The notes: generated by a model from the sequence alone, not told the origin. 64,000 nucleotides of DNA from Luzula sylvatica (GCA_946800325.1 OX326958.1:17698992-17762991); one strand, 5' to 3'; shown: positions 45,050-55,844, counted from the stretch's first letter. A program made the numbers and translations.

Positions 45050-45612
45050 CGTAATGTCCGTTATAACGAACTTAATGTCCGTTACAACGGACCAAAAGTC
45101 AAACTAGCCGTTATGGCTGTTATATTCGAATTTTTACATACTCCGTTACAACGGAATATATGTCCGTTATAACGGAACCCTGTGTTATGTAGTTCGTTGT
45201 AACGGACTGACACGTCCGTTACAACGGACTTCATACTGAGAACTTCTCTTCAGTTTGAGTTTAATTCCCGTTGTAACGGAGTAAGTTCCGTTACAACGTT
45301 TATTGGCATTCCGTTGTAACGGATTGGTTAATCCGTTACAACGGATATGAAGAGAATTATATTGAGCTGAAATGGCTTCAATGTCCGTTATAACGAACAT
45401 ACATGTCCGTTGCAACGGACATACTTCTGTGACATCCTTCAAGTTTGATTTTAATTAGCGTTGTAACGGACCTCATTCCGTTGCAACGCTTTTCTAAGTC
45501 CGTTATAACGGATTGGTTAATCCGTTGTAACGGACTATACTGTGTTTTCTTTCTTGAATAGGACGAGCATGTCCGTTATAACGGACACTGAGTTCCGTTG
45601 TAACGGACATCC
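45050..45612. repeat. U3 array of about 19 CCGTTRYAACGG palindromes
   Basis: Examples are 'GTCCGTTATAACGGAC' and 'TCCGTTACAACGGA'. A few have one altered arm ('AGCGTTGTAACGGAC'). AACGG is the core bound by plant three-repeat MYBs (MSA-type sites), here in inverted pairs sharing a TA, TG or CA centre. The identical array is in the other LTR (34770-35320). Confidence 0.9.
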
Positions 45613-45984
45613 TTATTTCAGCATTTTATATCAATTCAGGATTTCGATTACATTTATTTGACTTTTGTTTTGAGCTTAATCATACATAAACAAGTTTAGG
45701 GATACCTATACTGTGTTTTGGTGATTAGATTGATATCCCAACTTGCGAAATCTTCGATGTCTTGATTCCATGATTCTTCTACGTCTTGATCTTCTTAGCG
45801 AATCTTCGACGTCTTGTACTTCTTTGCGATTCTTCGACGTCTTATTCTTCTTTGCGATTCTTCGACTTCTTATTGCATTTTGTACCTATATATATCCTAT
45901 ACACCAATCTCGATAGATCTTGTTAGTAATATCGACATTGTTTTTGAGATAATCAAACAATCGGAAATTTGAATCAACAAGTCG

Positions 45985-46275
45985 GCGTTGCACCTACTCG
46001 TAACATGTCCTTATGCAAGGTTGGTTTGGCAAGGGGTTAGAACGATAATCGGGGTTCCTTTCGAGACCCGCGACACAATATCGGATTTTTGGCTCCACCC
46101 CCGCACCAACAAATCCAAAGAACAAAAGGAAATTCTAGATACGTACTTCATTGCCACGATTTGGGAAATTTGGAAAGAACGGAACAACCGAATTTTCAAC
46201 CAAAAAAGGACAACGCCTTCCACGACGATCGAGAGGATCAAGCGCGAAGCAACGACATGGGGAAAATTTTGCTAG
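45985..46275 (+). pseudogene. LINE ORF2 C-terminal fragment (zf-RVT second half)
   Basis: Continues the zinc-binding motif cut at 34151: 'LHLLVTCPYARLVWQGV', then 'WEIWKERNNRIFNQK', typical of the extreme C-terminus of plant LINE ORF2. It ends at a TAG (46273-46275), followed by a ~170 bp 3' UTR and poly(A). Confidence 0.85.
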
Positions 46276-46442
46276 GTCGCCTCTCCGACCCCTCTTAATC
46301 TAGGAATTAGCTTTATTTTTCTTGATGTTTTTTCACTTAATCTCGGAGTTGAGTTTAGGTTACTTTTTACATGATTATGTAAAATTATAACGATGTATTA
46401 AACTTGCATTAATATAACAAAAGAAGCTTCGCTTCTTATTTT

Positions 46443-47859
46443 TCAAAAAAAAAAATTACTAATCCTTAAAATTCCTTTTTCCTTGGCATATGCAACAACA
46501 TCATCATATATGTCTTCCAATTGTTTGTATTTGAACTGGAACCCTTCCTTCACCAGCTTCTCCGAAGCGAGGCTCAGTTTCGCCTTTCGAGGAAAATTCC
46601 CAAATCTACAATAATATTACATTGTTTTCATTACGCAAATAAAACCATTCAACAATAACTAATTATATATATATTTTTTAAATGACGTACTTTGTGACCA
46701 CATTGTATTGAGGATATCTCTTAGAAAGGAACTCCGCGAGCTCTACAATACTCGTATTAACCGAGCAACAAATGTAACGGCCAGATGCTTTTGGGTTTTC
46801 CACGACGAAAATCTGAGCCCTACAAATGTCCTCCACATGTGTGAGCGAGATCGATCCAGATACCATTTGCAGTCCTTTTAACCCGTTTATAAGATGTTTC
46901 TCCCCTAAATATCAATTAATTTCGAGCGAAATAATCTTTCTATGCATGTTTTTTACAATTGTTAAAAATATTTTGATACCGGTTAGTAATGCGAGACTAA
47001 GAGCAATGCTTGTCTTAACAGTCGGTAATAAAGAAGGTCCAACTGTGAGGGTTGGAAGAACGGTAACGACACTCAAATTATTTTCTTCTCCAAATTTGAA
47101 CGCTTCCTTCTCGGCCAAAACTTTCGATACTCCATATCCCTGTATTGATAAATAAAATCATCAAAATTAAAACGGTTCTATTAAATGAAATTATTTTATT
47201 TATGATTTATTTACCCAAGTAGGTGGCTGATCAGTGCGCAAAAAGTCGACATCGGACCAGGTCTCTTCGTCCAAAACATGCCCGTTTCCTTCGAGACACT
47301 TCATCGATACCGCTGCAGCTGAAGATGTCAAAATAACCCGTTTCACCAATTTCGACTTAACACATGATTTCAGCACGTTTAACGTTCCCCTTTTTGCCGG
47401 CTCAATCAACTCTTTCTGATTTAACCACATGATTTAGTTTCTATTGACATTAAATAATGAACAAGAAAATACCTCAGGGTTGGAAGACATAAGATTAACG
47501 GGTGCGGCTACGAGAAAAACGAGCTCGCTACCACTAACTGCGTCGTCGAAGCTTCCTTCAACATCCAAATCCCCCATCATTATTTTCAAGGGCCCGAGTC
47601 CTTGCATCTTCCTCAAATTAGAGGTTCTCTCCAAATCATCTGTTTTTAATCACAAGGAAAAAATAATAATTAGCTCCGAATTGAAGATAAAAAAGGAATT
47701 AATTAAGGAATTAATTAAGGATTTAAAACGAACTAGGGTTCCTGACAGTAGTGTGAACGGCATAGCCTTTCTCGAGCAATTGCTTGATGAGAAAGGAGGC
47801 AATGTAGGCAATGGTACATTGCCTCCAGTTACGCACGCCGTCTTCTCGTCGATTGTCAT
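46443..47859 (-). pseudogene. Anthocyanidin reductase-like (copy 2, frameshifted, 3' end replaced by LINE)
   Basis: Same six-exon plan as copy 1: 47734-47859, 47473-47639, 47215-47415, 46980-47139, 46691-46904 and 46443-46605. Exons 2-5 have exactly the same lengths (167, 201, 160 and 214 nt) and retain 'GYGVSK' and '[19 protein letters not shown]'. Exon 1 is 126 nt instead of 118: an 8-nt insertion in the Rossmann motif region gives 'CVTGGNVPLPTLPPF' and shifts the frame. The alternative upstream frame lacks the glycine motif. At the 3' end the LINE lies at the stop codon, so the frame now reads into its poly(A) complement (Phe codons, then TGA at 46443-46445). A full NADPH-binding protein cannot be made from the obvious start. 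Confidence 0.88.
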
Positions 47860-49517
47860 TTTGATTGGTTCTTAAATTTCTAGGTACGGACTTGACGGAC
47901 CAGTAAACGAGGAGGGTTAGGTACTCCAGCAAGATTCTCTCCAACGGCGAACTAAGTTCTCCAATAGTGAACTAAGTTCTATGAAATGGAGAAGAAGAAA
48001 TGAACAGAGATTAAAGTTTATGTGGTAATATTTCTATTATATATTCACTACTTTTTCGACTAGTGGAGTGGTCTTTTTATCACGGGAACCTCATAGAAAA
48101 GAGATTTTTTTAAAAAGCAGCTTTTTTAAAAATCCAATTTGTAAGATTATAGTTTTGTCCAAGTTTTTGTTATAGTTTTGACCAAATTGTAAAATTAGCT
48201 CTTTCGACAGGAAGTAGGGTGTCTGACGAAATTTTCTTGTTTTTCGTCAGGATATATGACGAAAGAGCTCAAATACTAATGTTGATGTTAATCAGAGGAT
48301 TTAGTATGGAATGAAAAGGCCAACGGCACCACAGGGTACATTTTTTTTTTATTAAATTGAAAGATATGTTTGGGAGCGAATATATTATTCTCGAAATCTT
48401 CTCAATTCATAAAACTAACAAATTTGATTCTCCAGATTTAGGAATCATCAAAATGGATCAAAAAGTTATAATCAAAAAATAATTATTAAATTTAAAGAAG
48501 AAGAAAAAGGGATGTTGCAATGTAAAGAGAAAAGAAAACCGCAACGTTTGCCTTCCCGGTTGTTTTATTTTCTTTGTTTTTCTTTTTTGTTCAATGTACT
48601 AAAAAAATTTTGTTCGATGAACTTATTATTTTCCTTATGTTTTTGACATTTATTCTATACCAGTTGATAAAAAAAAACATGTTCGAAGACTCGGTGAAGA
48701 AGTGATTTAGATGTTTGGATCTTGAATCTTTGAATTTAGAATTTTGTTATTTTCGAAATTAGGGTTTCCGTTACCAATGAAATTTAGGTTTTAATGTTAA
48801 GAGTTGAATTATGTAAAGGATTTGGGTGTCTTGAAGTCGTGTATAAAATTTGGGTTAGATTATAATTGAAAAGGTCAAATTATATCCAATTTATTTTTTT
48901 TGACATGTAACCTTATCAAAATCCAATTTATAAGAATAACTACGAATTTGCATAAAATCTTATGACACCAACCTTGATAAAATCTTATGAGAATTGGGAA
49001 CGAGAAGAATAACAATACAAATACATGAACCAGTCATAAACTTGACACAAACACATAAATAAACACATAAATTTATATTTGATTTTGAATACATATTTAA
49101 TTGATTAATATTGTAAATATATATATATTTATTCAAATTTATTGATTAATATTGTAAATCTATACATATTTATTCAAATTTATTGATTAATATTGCAAAT
49201 CTATATATGTTTATTCAAATTTATGATCTATTTATGTGACCATATTACTACTCAATACTGTGGTAATAATTTATTGATTTAGAATACATATTTAATTGAT
49301 TAATATTGTTCTTCACGTTACATAAGACATTCTGCTTTTTTCACAAAAAGAAGATAATCTGTAGGCCAACTAATAAACCATGTCGTGAAGCACTAAAATA
49401 AATGAACTACATTACGCCAACACATCATCCCCAAAATTTTACCCTTCCCAAATAAAAATAACAAAAACAAAACAAGCTAAACAAAAATCGAGACCACCAC
49501 GGATAGGATACAAAAAA
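47860..49517. other. Upstream region of reductase copy 2 and 3' flank of SDA1
   Basis: 47860-48095 resembles the promoter of copy 1. The hairpin at 48197-48269 is listed separately. From 49080 to 49300 'TTGATTAATATTGTAAAT' recurs four times as a loose tandem repeat. 49440-49517 should be the SDA1 3' UTR. No gene. Confidence 0.45.
48197..48269. repeat. Nested hairpin
   Basis: Outer arms 'AGCTCTTTCG' (48197-48206) and 'CGAAAGAGCT' (48260-48269). Inner arms 'CTGACGAAA' (48223-48231) and 'TTTCGTCAG' (48242-48250). Both are perfect. Possibly a tiny foldback element. Confidence 0.6.
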
Positions 49518-52500
49518 TCACTTCCAAGCCTTTCTCCCCCGGAATTGTTTTCCCGGATTCTTCTTCTTACTCTTATTCTGATTCCTGGATCTCGCCTTCC
49601 CCCTAGCCATCGCCGACGGCGCTCTCTTCCTCCTCCGCTTCTCCGCATTACTCGTCCCTCCAGTCTACAAAACATGTCAACTCAAAACTCAACTCTCACG
49701 TCAAATAGATACAAAATATTCTAAATAAATAAAGTCAAAATCAAAACCTTCTTCTTCTTAATAGCAGCGCGGGAAACATACGGATCTCTTTCCTCTCTTC
49801 CCGCCTTCACCATCTCCAACTTCTCCTCCTTCGTCATCTTTCTCTTCACGTGCGCCTACAAAATTAAACATCTCCCTTTCTTATTTTCAATTCTTTTTAT
49901 ATCTACAAAATTAACATCATACCGCGAGTTTGGACGGATTGAGAGGCTTCATGCTGAGTTTATCAGCGCTGCGTAAACCGTGTTGAACCATAGCATCGTT
50001 CGTGTCGTTCTTCGCCTGAATATCCTTAATGCGTTTGAAATCCTCGTTGGATAAAATCGGATCCATTTCTTCTCCTTGCGAAACTTGCTTCTTTTGACCC
50101 ATCGCCATTTTCTTCAACGCTCTCAGACTCGCATTCGCCGCGTCTATGTTCCCCATGAACTCTTCCAACTTCCTCTTCTCTCCCTTCTTCTCCTTCTCCT
50201 CCTCCTCTTCCTCTTCCTCCTCTTCGTCCTCACTCATATCACTCACCATATCTTCTTCATCACTACCCACTTCATCATCATCTTCTTCTAATTCGGCACT
50301 TTCCATATCATCATCATCATCGGCGACATCATCATCGTCGACGTCATCATCGATGACATCATCATCATCATCGGCTTGATGGAGAAGTTCGAGGCCGGGG
50401 ACGTCGGAAGAGACGGTGGTTTCGCCGAAAGCTTTGGGGCGGGCGTTGGGGTTCACGGGTCGGCCACGGTCTTTCTTGACCAGCAAGGAAGGGCATATCT
50501 GTAATTTTGTTACGATAAAAATATTTATTTATTAAAATAATGACATGATTTTAGTAAGTGGCGTGAAAGAGTATAATACCTCTCTGAAAAGAGAGATAAG
50601 TGAACGGGCTGCGATGGAGACGCCCTTGTTGCGAGTCTTCTTGTATAGAACTAAGTCTTGTAATAAATCTTCGTTCATCAACTAGAAAAAATATAATATT
50701 CGGTAATTAATTTGTAGAAAGAAGTAAAAAATGAAAGTGGAATTGGGAGTTAAATTTTACCAGAGGCATTCGCAGGCAAATTTCTCTGACAACATTCAAC
50801 CCAACAGTAATTGCCTACAATTATCAAATTAATTTCATCAATAATAAAGATTATTTTTTTAAAGTTTTTATGTATTATATTAATAATTATTAAAAAAAGA
50901 CCTCAGGGCTAGAACGGTCGTGCACGAAAGAATTTACGATACTTTTGAAGAGAGGCTCCACTGCATCAGGAGGAACCTAAAAAATTTAAATTCACAAATT
51001 TATAATTAAATTTTTTAATATTGTATAACTTATTTAAACGAGTTTAAATAGGAAATTAAGTACCATATCATGACAAGCCTGCACAGCTGCTGCGAGCAAA
51101 ACAGTGACATCACGCTGATGTGGCTGCATTATACATAAAACAAAATTAAATTAACATACATTATTCAGAAAATAATATTATGAGAGAATGTATTCATAAT
51201 TTATTTTACCTTAGCATAGTTTTCGAGATCATCGTATAGAGGTAATAAAATGAGACGGTGCAAACCTACTGTTCTACATATCACTCTTAATCTCATCATT
51301 TTCACCTGAAATATTAATATAAAAAATTTAAATATAATATAATAAGAGAGATTTAGAGAGAGAAGAGAGGAGAGAGAAAATAACCTCGAAGCGTTCAGTT
51401 TTGGATTTACCGTCCTTGTGCTGAGATAACAACTTCTCAGCAAAACCCTTCACAGAAAAAGAAAAAGAAAATTTAACAAAAAATAATATTATAATTTTTC
51501 AAGGGCCAAAGTGCAAAATTGCAAACCTGGGGATCTTTAAGATAAGTCAATGGAGAATAATAATTAGATCCGCTATTCTCTGACGAGATTCTTTGTTGTC
51601 TTTTCATACTTCGCATCACTCTCTTCAATTTCGCCTGCTTCTTTTTCTTACTCGCCGTCGTTCCCTTCTTATTCGCCTTTAAAAAAATAAAAAATTCAAT
51701 AAAAATTCGCTCGATGGCAAAAGCGTAAATAATGAGAAAAATAAGGACCTTATAAACATCCTCTTTGCTTGGAAGTATATGAGACTTATCATTTTCCTCT
51801 TCGTCGTCAGTATCTGAGTCATCGCTATCGTCTTCTTGTTCCACATTTTCGTACCCCAAAAGAAACGAAAGTGCCGCTACTCTTATCCTAATTACGTAAT
51901 CATCATATTGAAGTTTAGTAGGGTTTAGGGTTTAGGGTTTAAGGTATGAAAAGTGTGTTTACCTATGAGAAGGGTGGAAACAAGCATAACAAATGGCATT
52001 AGCGGTTCTCTCGTCGAACCAAACTTTTCGTCTGTGTAACTCGCACAGACCTGTTAATGCTCTCTTCGCTTTAGATTCGTCTTCAGACTAAAATAAAGAA
52101 AATTGATATTTTAAATTCTGTTGAGTTTAATTCGAGAAAGAATGAGAGGAGGAATTTTTGAGACCTGAAGCATTTGGAAGAGAATGTTTTGTAACTTGCG
52201 GTTCTTGGTTTCGTTCTTGTGTTTTTGATTCATGCGTCTTATACTGTGCACGATGTGTGAAAAGGCGAGTTTTCTTACTGTACGGTCCCCAATTATTTGA
52301 AGGTTCATGAATAGTTCTAGGGTTTCCTCCAATTCAACCATCTAATAGATAAATTCAACAATAATTACATAAAATTCATAATTGAAGCATAGAGAAAGGC
52401 AGAAGAGGGTGAGAAAAAAACTGACCTTTCGATTAGTCAATAGAATCAGAGCTTGAACCAGGTGTAACCGCAAAGAACTGGGCAAGTCTCTCCCATCAGA

Positions 52501-52827
52501 GCCCAACAAATCGGCGATTTGTCCAGGCAATTGGTTGAGTTTATCAGGATAGAAAGGGGCGAGATGGGCTAACACCATGGTCAAATCGCCCAAGTTCTTT
52601 GCCACGACAGGGTCGGAAGAAGGATTGAGTGCGGATTGGTGACGAAACAGATCGAGAGATGATTCGAAATGACGGAGTAGAAGATGGAGTTCTGGTTCGT
52701 AGAGGCTTGGGTCCACCTTCATCTTGGATTGTAGTAAAGGCAGGTTTAGCCGGTCGGCACTCAGACCAGACGCCGAGATCGATTCCGGCGATAGAAGCGC
52801 CATGGCGGAAGGTGAAGGCTGCGGCAT
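49518..52827 (-). CDS. SDA1: SDA1 homolog, 60S ribosome biogenesis
   Basis: Fourteen exons join in frame to about 757 aa: 52426-52827, 52165-52341, 51963-52087, 51749-51887, 51527-51676, 51385-51447, 51210-51305, 51064-51123, 50902-50976, 50761-50814, 50580-50681, 49923-50498, 49748-49855 and 49518-49664. The N-terminal part ('DLTMVLAHLAPFYPDKL', 'RTVRKLAFSHIVHSIRRMN') is NUC130/3NT-like. A Lys-rich patch (exon 5), a long Asp/Glu tract (about residues 518-580) and the basic tail 'NPGKQFRGRKAWK' match SDA1. SDA1 acts in the nucleolus and nucleus in pre-60S assembly and export. The start is either ATG 52827 or ATG 52803; the latter has the better context (GCCATGGCG) and begins 'MALLSPE', as I recall from family members. 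Confidence 0.92.
51914..51945 (-). promoter_or_regulatory. Telomere-type (AAACCCT)n run in SDA1 intron 3
   Basis: The plus strand shows about three TTTAGGG units; in gene orientation these are AAACCCTA telo-boxes. Located in the intron between exons 3 and 4. Confidence 0.7.
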
Positions 52828-53000
52828 GGCTATGGACGAGGTTTGGAGGCCGGCTGCGGAAGGTGAGAGAGAGGTTTAGGGCTTTGTCATGTATTGTATT
52901 GTCGGCGTTCTTCCCGTTCGGCGGGAAGTTCTTGAAACTGGGCCAGGCCGGCCTAGGCCAGAATTATTATTTAGGCTTGATATTATTGATGGCTCATTAT
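52828..53000 (-). promoter_or_regulatory. SDA1 promoter with telo-box-like and site II-like motifs
   Basis: 'AAGCCCTAAACC' in gene orientation lies at about 52874-52885, about 50 bp upstream of the ATG. 'TGGGCC' (52939-52944), a TCP site II-type motif, lies about 115 bp upstream. This pair is characteristic of plant ribosomal and ribosome-biogenesis promoters. Confidence 0.55.
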
Positions 53001-53149
53001 TATTAGGGATAATTTTTTGTATATTCTTTCTAAAATTCAAAATAACAAATTTATCCCTCTAAATATCAAATATCAAATTTATCCCTGGGATACTCCATTT
53101 TTCTCAAATTTATCCAAAGTCAGTACATTCCATTAAAATTAATAGAAAA

Positions 53150-53178
53150 CTACCGCTACTCCCGCGCGATTGCGCGGG
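53150..53178 (-). mobile_element. Degenerate Helitron 3' end
   Basis: The hairpin 'CCCGCGCGATTGCGCGGG' (53161-53178) is the same type as in the other Helitrons here. On the minus strand it is followed by 'AGTAGCGGTAGT', which resembles a CTAGT end with one change. The body would extend to the right; its 5' end was not found. Confidence 0.45.
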
Positions 53179-53744
53179 TTTAGTTGACAATATCTTCGCT
53201 ATGAGATTTCTATGATAAACTCAATTTCTTATTATGGACTCATTTTTAGAAAGAATATTTCGAATATTTGTTAAGTAATGATTTTTTTTTTAAAATTCTA
53301 GTGTATATTTATAATTTAATGTTATCCAAAACATAAATTTTGTAGAATTAATTAATAAAGAACTAAAATTCTTAAATAATTTTTTGAAAAAAGATTCATG
53401 ATAAGAAATGGATCGATCATAGAACTTTCCTATGTTATATTTAAACCTGATAAATTATAATGAATAAATAGGAAAAAAATACTTTGTCTTCAAAACTCAT
53501 ATTTCTCATTATTGATGTGATTTCGACAAAGGTTAACGAAGTTAATTAGTAATCTAATTAATTTATATTAAAAAATAAATAATGATTAATTAACACTTAT
53601 TTTTTTAAATATGTTGGAATTAATAGTTAATTCGTTTTTTTTTTGTTAATTGAATTGGTAATTACTCCATCAATCTTAGAATCCGTATAAAAATGAGAAA
53701 CATAAATTATGGGACGTACTAAATGCCCTCGAATAAATAATATC
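53179..53744. other. Intergenic DNA, possibly degraded Helitron body
   Basis: AT-rich, with no coding or recognisable ends. Direct 'TTAATTAG'-type phrases only. Confidence 0.4.
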
Positions 53745-53888
53745 AAATATCAAATTGCATTGTGTACATTGTAATCATGTGGTAGTTAAATCATGCATTT
53801 GTTTTAGTTTCATAAATTTTAATTTACTTTCGGTCGTAAATGCAATTTGTGTGTAGCTTTCATTCATTACACGTGAACTCGTTTCTCC

Positions 53889-54185
53889 TTGAAAATGGAC
53901 ACGCCCATCCTTCTACCAAGTATAAATAGGCAAATCGAAAGGAAAAATAAAATATTAGAAAAGTTTCTAAGGGAAAATATATATTATTTGAAAAATCCAA
54001 ATGAGCTAGTGATGTTTTTAGTAATTAATATAAATCCGCGTATGAATGCGATATTGGAGACAATTGCAATCATTAATATAAATCCACGTATGAATGCAAT
54101 ATTGGAGACAATTGCAATCATTAATATAAATCCGCGTATGAATGCGATATTGGAGACAATTGCAAAGTTACATTTCTATTTTTAA
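53889..54185 (+). other. 98-aa ORF built on an in-frame triplication, origin unknown
   Basis: Opens with ATG 36 bp upstream of a TATA-like string, which is an odd place for a start, so this is probably not a real gene. Its second half is 'ININPRMNAILETIAI' repeated three times (48 bp units, 54026-54169). In the duplicate at about 56095 the unit is present once and the frame is not kept. No family recognised. Confidence 0.3.
54023..54169 (+). repeat. 48-bp unit in three tandem copies
   Basis: Unit begins 'ATTAATATAAATCCGCGTAT'. The copies differ by only a few bases, so the expansion is recent relative to the segmental duplication. Confidence 0.88.
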
Positions 54186-54670
54186 TGAGATTTTAGTTAG
54201 CGAACAACACAAGTTCGGTAAATAAACTATGGAATTGTTGTATTTATCACCCCTCAACATTTACATGGTATATTTTTAATTCTTCAATTATTGTATTACC
54301 TTATATATACAAAAATTTATATGTTAAATGTGTATATTAGCTTTGACACATAAATAATTACATGACATGTATTCAACATTATAAACATGATATGTCATCA
54401 TAAAAAAAATTATTTTGTATTCTTGTGAAAATTAATATATATTATATAATTTAAAATTCGAATATTCAATAATATAAATACTACTTTTTGAACAAATTGA
54501 ATAATCTAAAACATTCAAAATATATTAAAATAATATAACATATCTCATGATCTATTAACTTATCCAAAAACACATCTCTTAATAACCAAGTCACAAGCTC
54601 GAAATCAATAAAAGAAAATTAAATAATCTAAAGCACAATTATTCTTAAAATATCATGTAATTGATTAAGT

Positions 54671-55149
54671 GGCAAAATATTTGTCGTGTACATAATAAAA
54701 TATTAGTTGTGTTTAAAACGTGGATGAGTTCGGTCATTCTAGCAATCCCCCTTTTTAAGTTTAAAATATTAGTTGTGTTTTCATTTTTAAAGTATTATTT
54801 TTCATTTTTGTAAATTTTATATCATTTATTTTTTGACAAAAATACAATAATAACTTACTTAGTATGATCTAGGATTTCAAATTATAATTTTACAAATACT
54901 AATGCTAATATTTCAAACTCAATATAATTGTATTTTCTTACATATTATCTCCATAAATTAAAACTTGACAAAAAAGTAATGTTGGAATTATTCTAATATA
55001 AATGTCAAAAAACGAAAAATTCAAATAAATATATTTTATGGAGTTTTAAAATTATAGTTGCAAAATACTACTAACATTTTATATTTTACATTTAAAATGT
55101 ATATCTGACGTCTAAAAGAATATATTTTTAAAGTATAAACAAAACATAC

Positions 55150-55223
<74 letters not shown>

Positions 55224-55844
55224 ACATAATACATTACTAAAATGTATATAATATATTTCAAAATAGAATATAAGCAAACACTAAATTACACTTTAAAAAT
55301 GTATATTTTAGTTAAAATTCAAAATTTAGAAAAAAAATTAAGCAACAAAAAATCCAAAATAATATGAAAGGAAACAATTTACTACGATAATTTGATATAG
55401 ATTAAATCCAACAAACGATACAAGATAACCAGTACAGGTTACCTTGCATACATTTGTTAATGTTCATCATTTATTTATTTATTTTTGGAGACTTTTCTGG
55501 GTACAAGAAAAAAGAAAAAGAAGTGAGCAAGTCAAATAAGTAGGGTAAATATATTATGCCCAATGAACAAGAAAAAAATATCATTGATGTGTCGATTGAG
55601 AGGAATTAATTGGATCGATTAGATTTTTTAATTGAATCAATCTAACTAAGTATTGATTTGTGTGCTAATTAATTTAATTAATTTTCATTAATCTTTCTCG
55701 ATTGACGCATCATCACAATTTATCTTTGAGGTGCTATATATAATCCCAAATATTTATTAGGTTTTATGAGAGCATCCTTTATCGAGACAACATTTATTAA
55801 ATGATTTTGAAGAATTGATAAATAATTATGAATAAAACAATATC
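54671..55844. other. Intergenic DNA with a (TA)n run
   Basis: AT-rich, no gene. 55570-55750 is distantly similar to the MITE interiors at 30.6 and 63.3 kb (same 'ATTGATGTGT...AATTAATT' flavour), perhaps a decayed member. Confidence 0.4.
55149..55222. repeat. (TA)n microsatellite, about 36 units
   Basis: Uninterrupted alternating TA. The minus-strand ORF across it (Tyr-Ile repeats) is not a gene. Confidence 0.95.

Larger units (their letters stand above)
34152..45979 (-). mobile_element. Complete Sirevirus-like Ty1/copia LTR retrotransposon (11.8 kb)
   Basis: Two LTRs of 1536 bp each begin TGTTGG and end CAACA. A 5-bp duplication 'AGTCG' flanks the element. A primer-binding site complementary to initiator tRNA-Met lies just inside the right-hand (5') LTR, and a polypurine tract lies against the left-hand (3') LTR. 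On the minus strand the order is gag, linker, protease-integrase-RT-RNase H, a palindrome-rich block, an env-like extra ORF, several PPT-like motifs, 3' LTR. Copia domain order, an extra ORF after pol, and multiple PPTs point to the Sirevirus lineage (from memory of that group). It sits inside a LINE that sits in a reductase gene. Confidence 0.9.
44444..45979 (-). repeat. 5' LTR of the copia element
   Basis: 1536 bp. In element orientation, U3 runs from 45979 down past the palindrome array (about 45060-45610), then a TATA box 'TATATAAATAG' (45007-45017), then R-U5 to 44444. It carries the same roughly 19 palindromes as the 3' LTR. Confidence 0.93.
31298..46452 (+). mobile_element. 5'-truncated L1-type LINE, itself split by later insertions
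   Basis: It begins inside ORF2 between endonuclease and reverse transcriptase and ends in a poly(A) run (from 46445). The 15-bp direct repeat 'AAATTACTAATCCTT' at both ends shows target-primed insertion. Two later insertions interrupt it: a solo-LTR-like block (about 32870-33780) and the complete copia element (34152-45979). The LINE's own sequence is therefore about 2.4 kb. Confidence 0.88.
53745..54670. repeat. Segmental duplication, copy 1
   Basis: Aligns by eye with 55845-56570. Shared phrases include 'GCAATTTGTGTGTAGCTTTC', 'GTGAACTCGTTTCTC', 'AATATATTAAAATA' and 'CTTATCCAAAAACAC', in the same order. It contains a TATA-like 'TATAAATAGG' (53921) and the 48-bp triplication. Confidence 0.75.

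Noticed and set aside
50076..50379. Leu/Ser-rich plus-strand ORFs
   Set aside because: They are the antisense of the Asp/Glu tract in SDA1 exon 12, a strand artefact.
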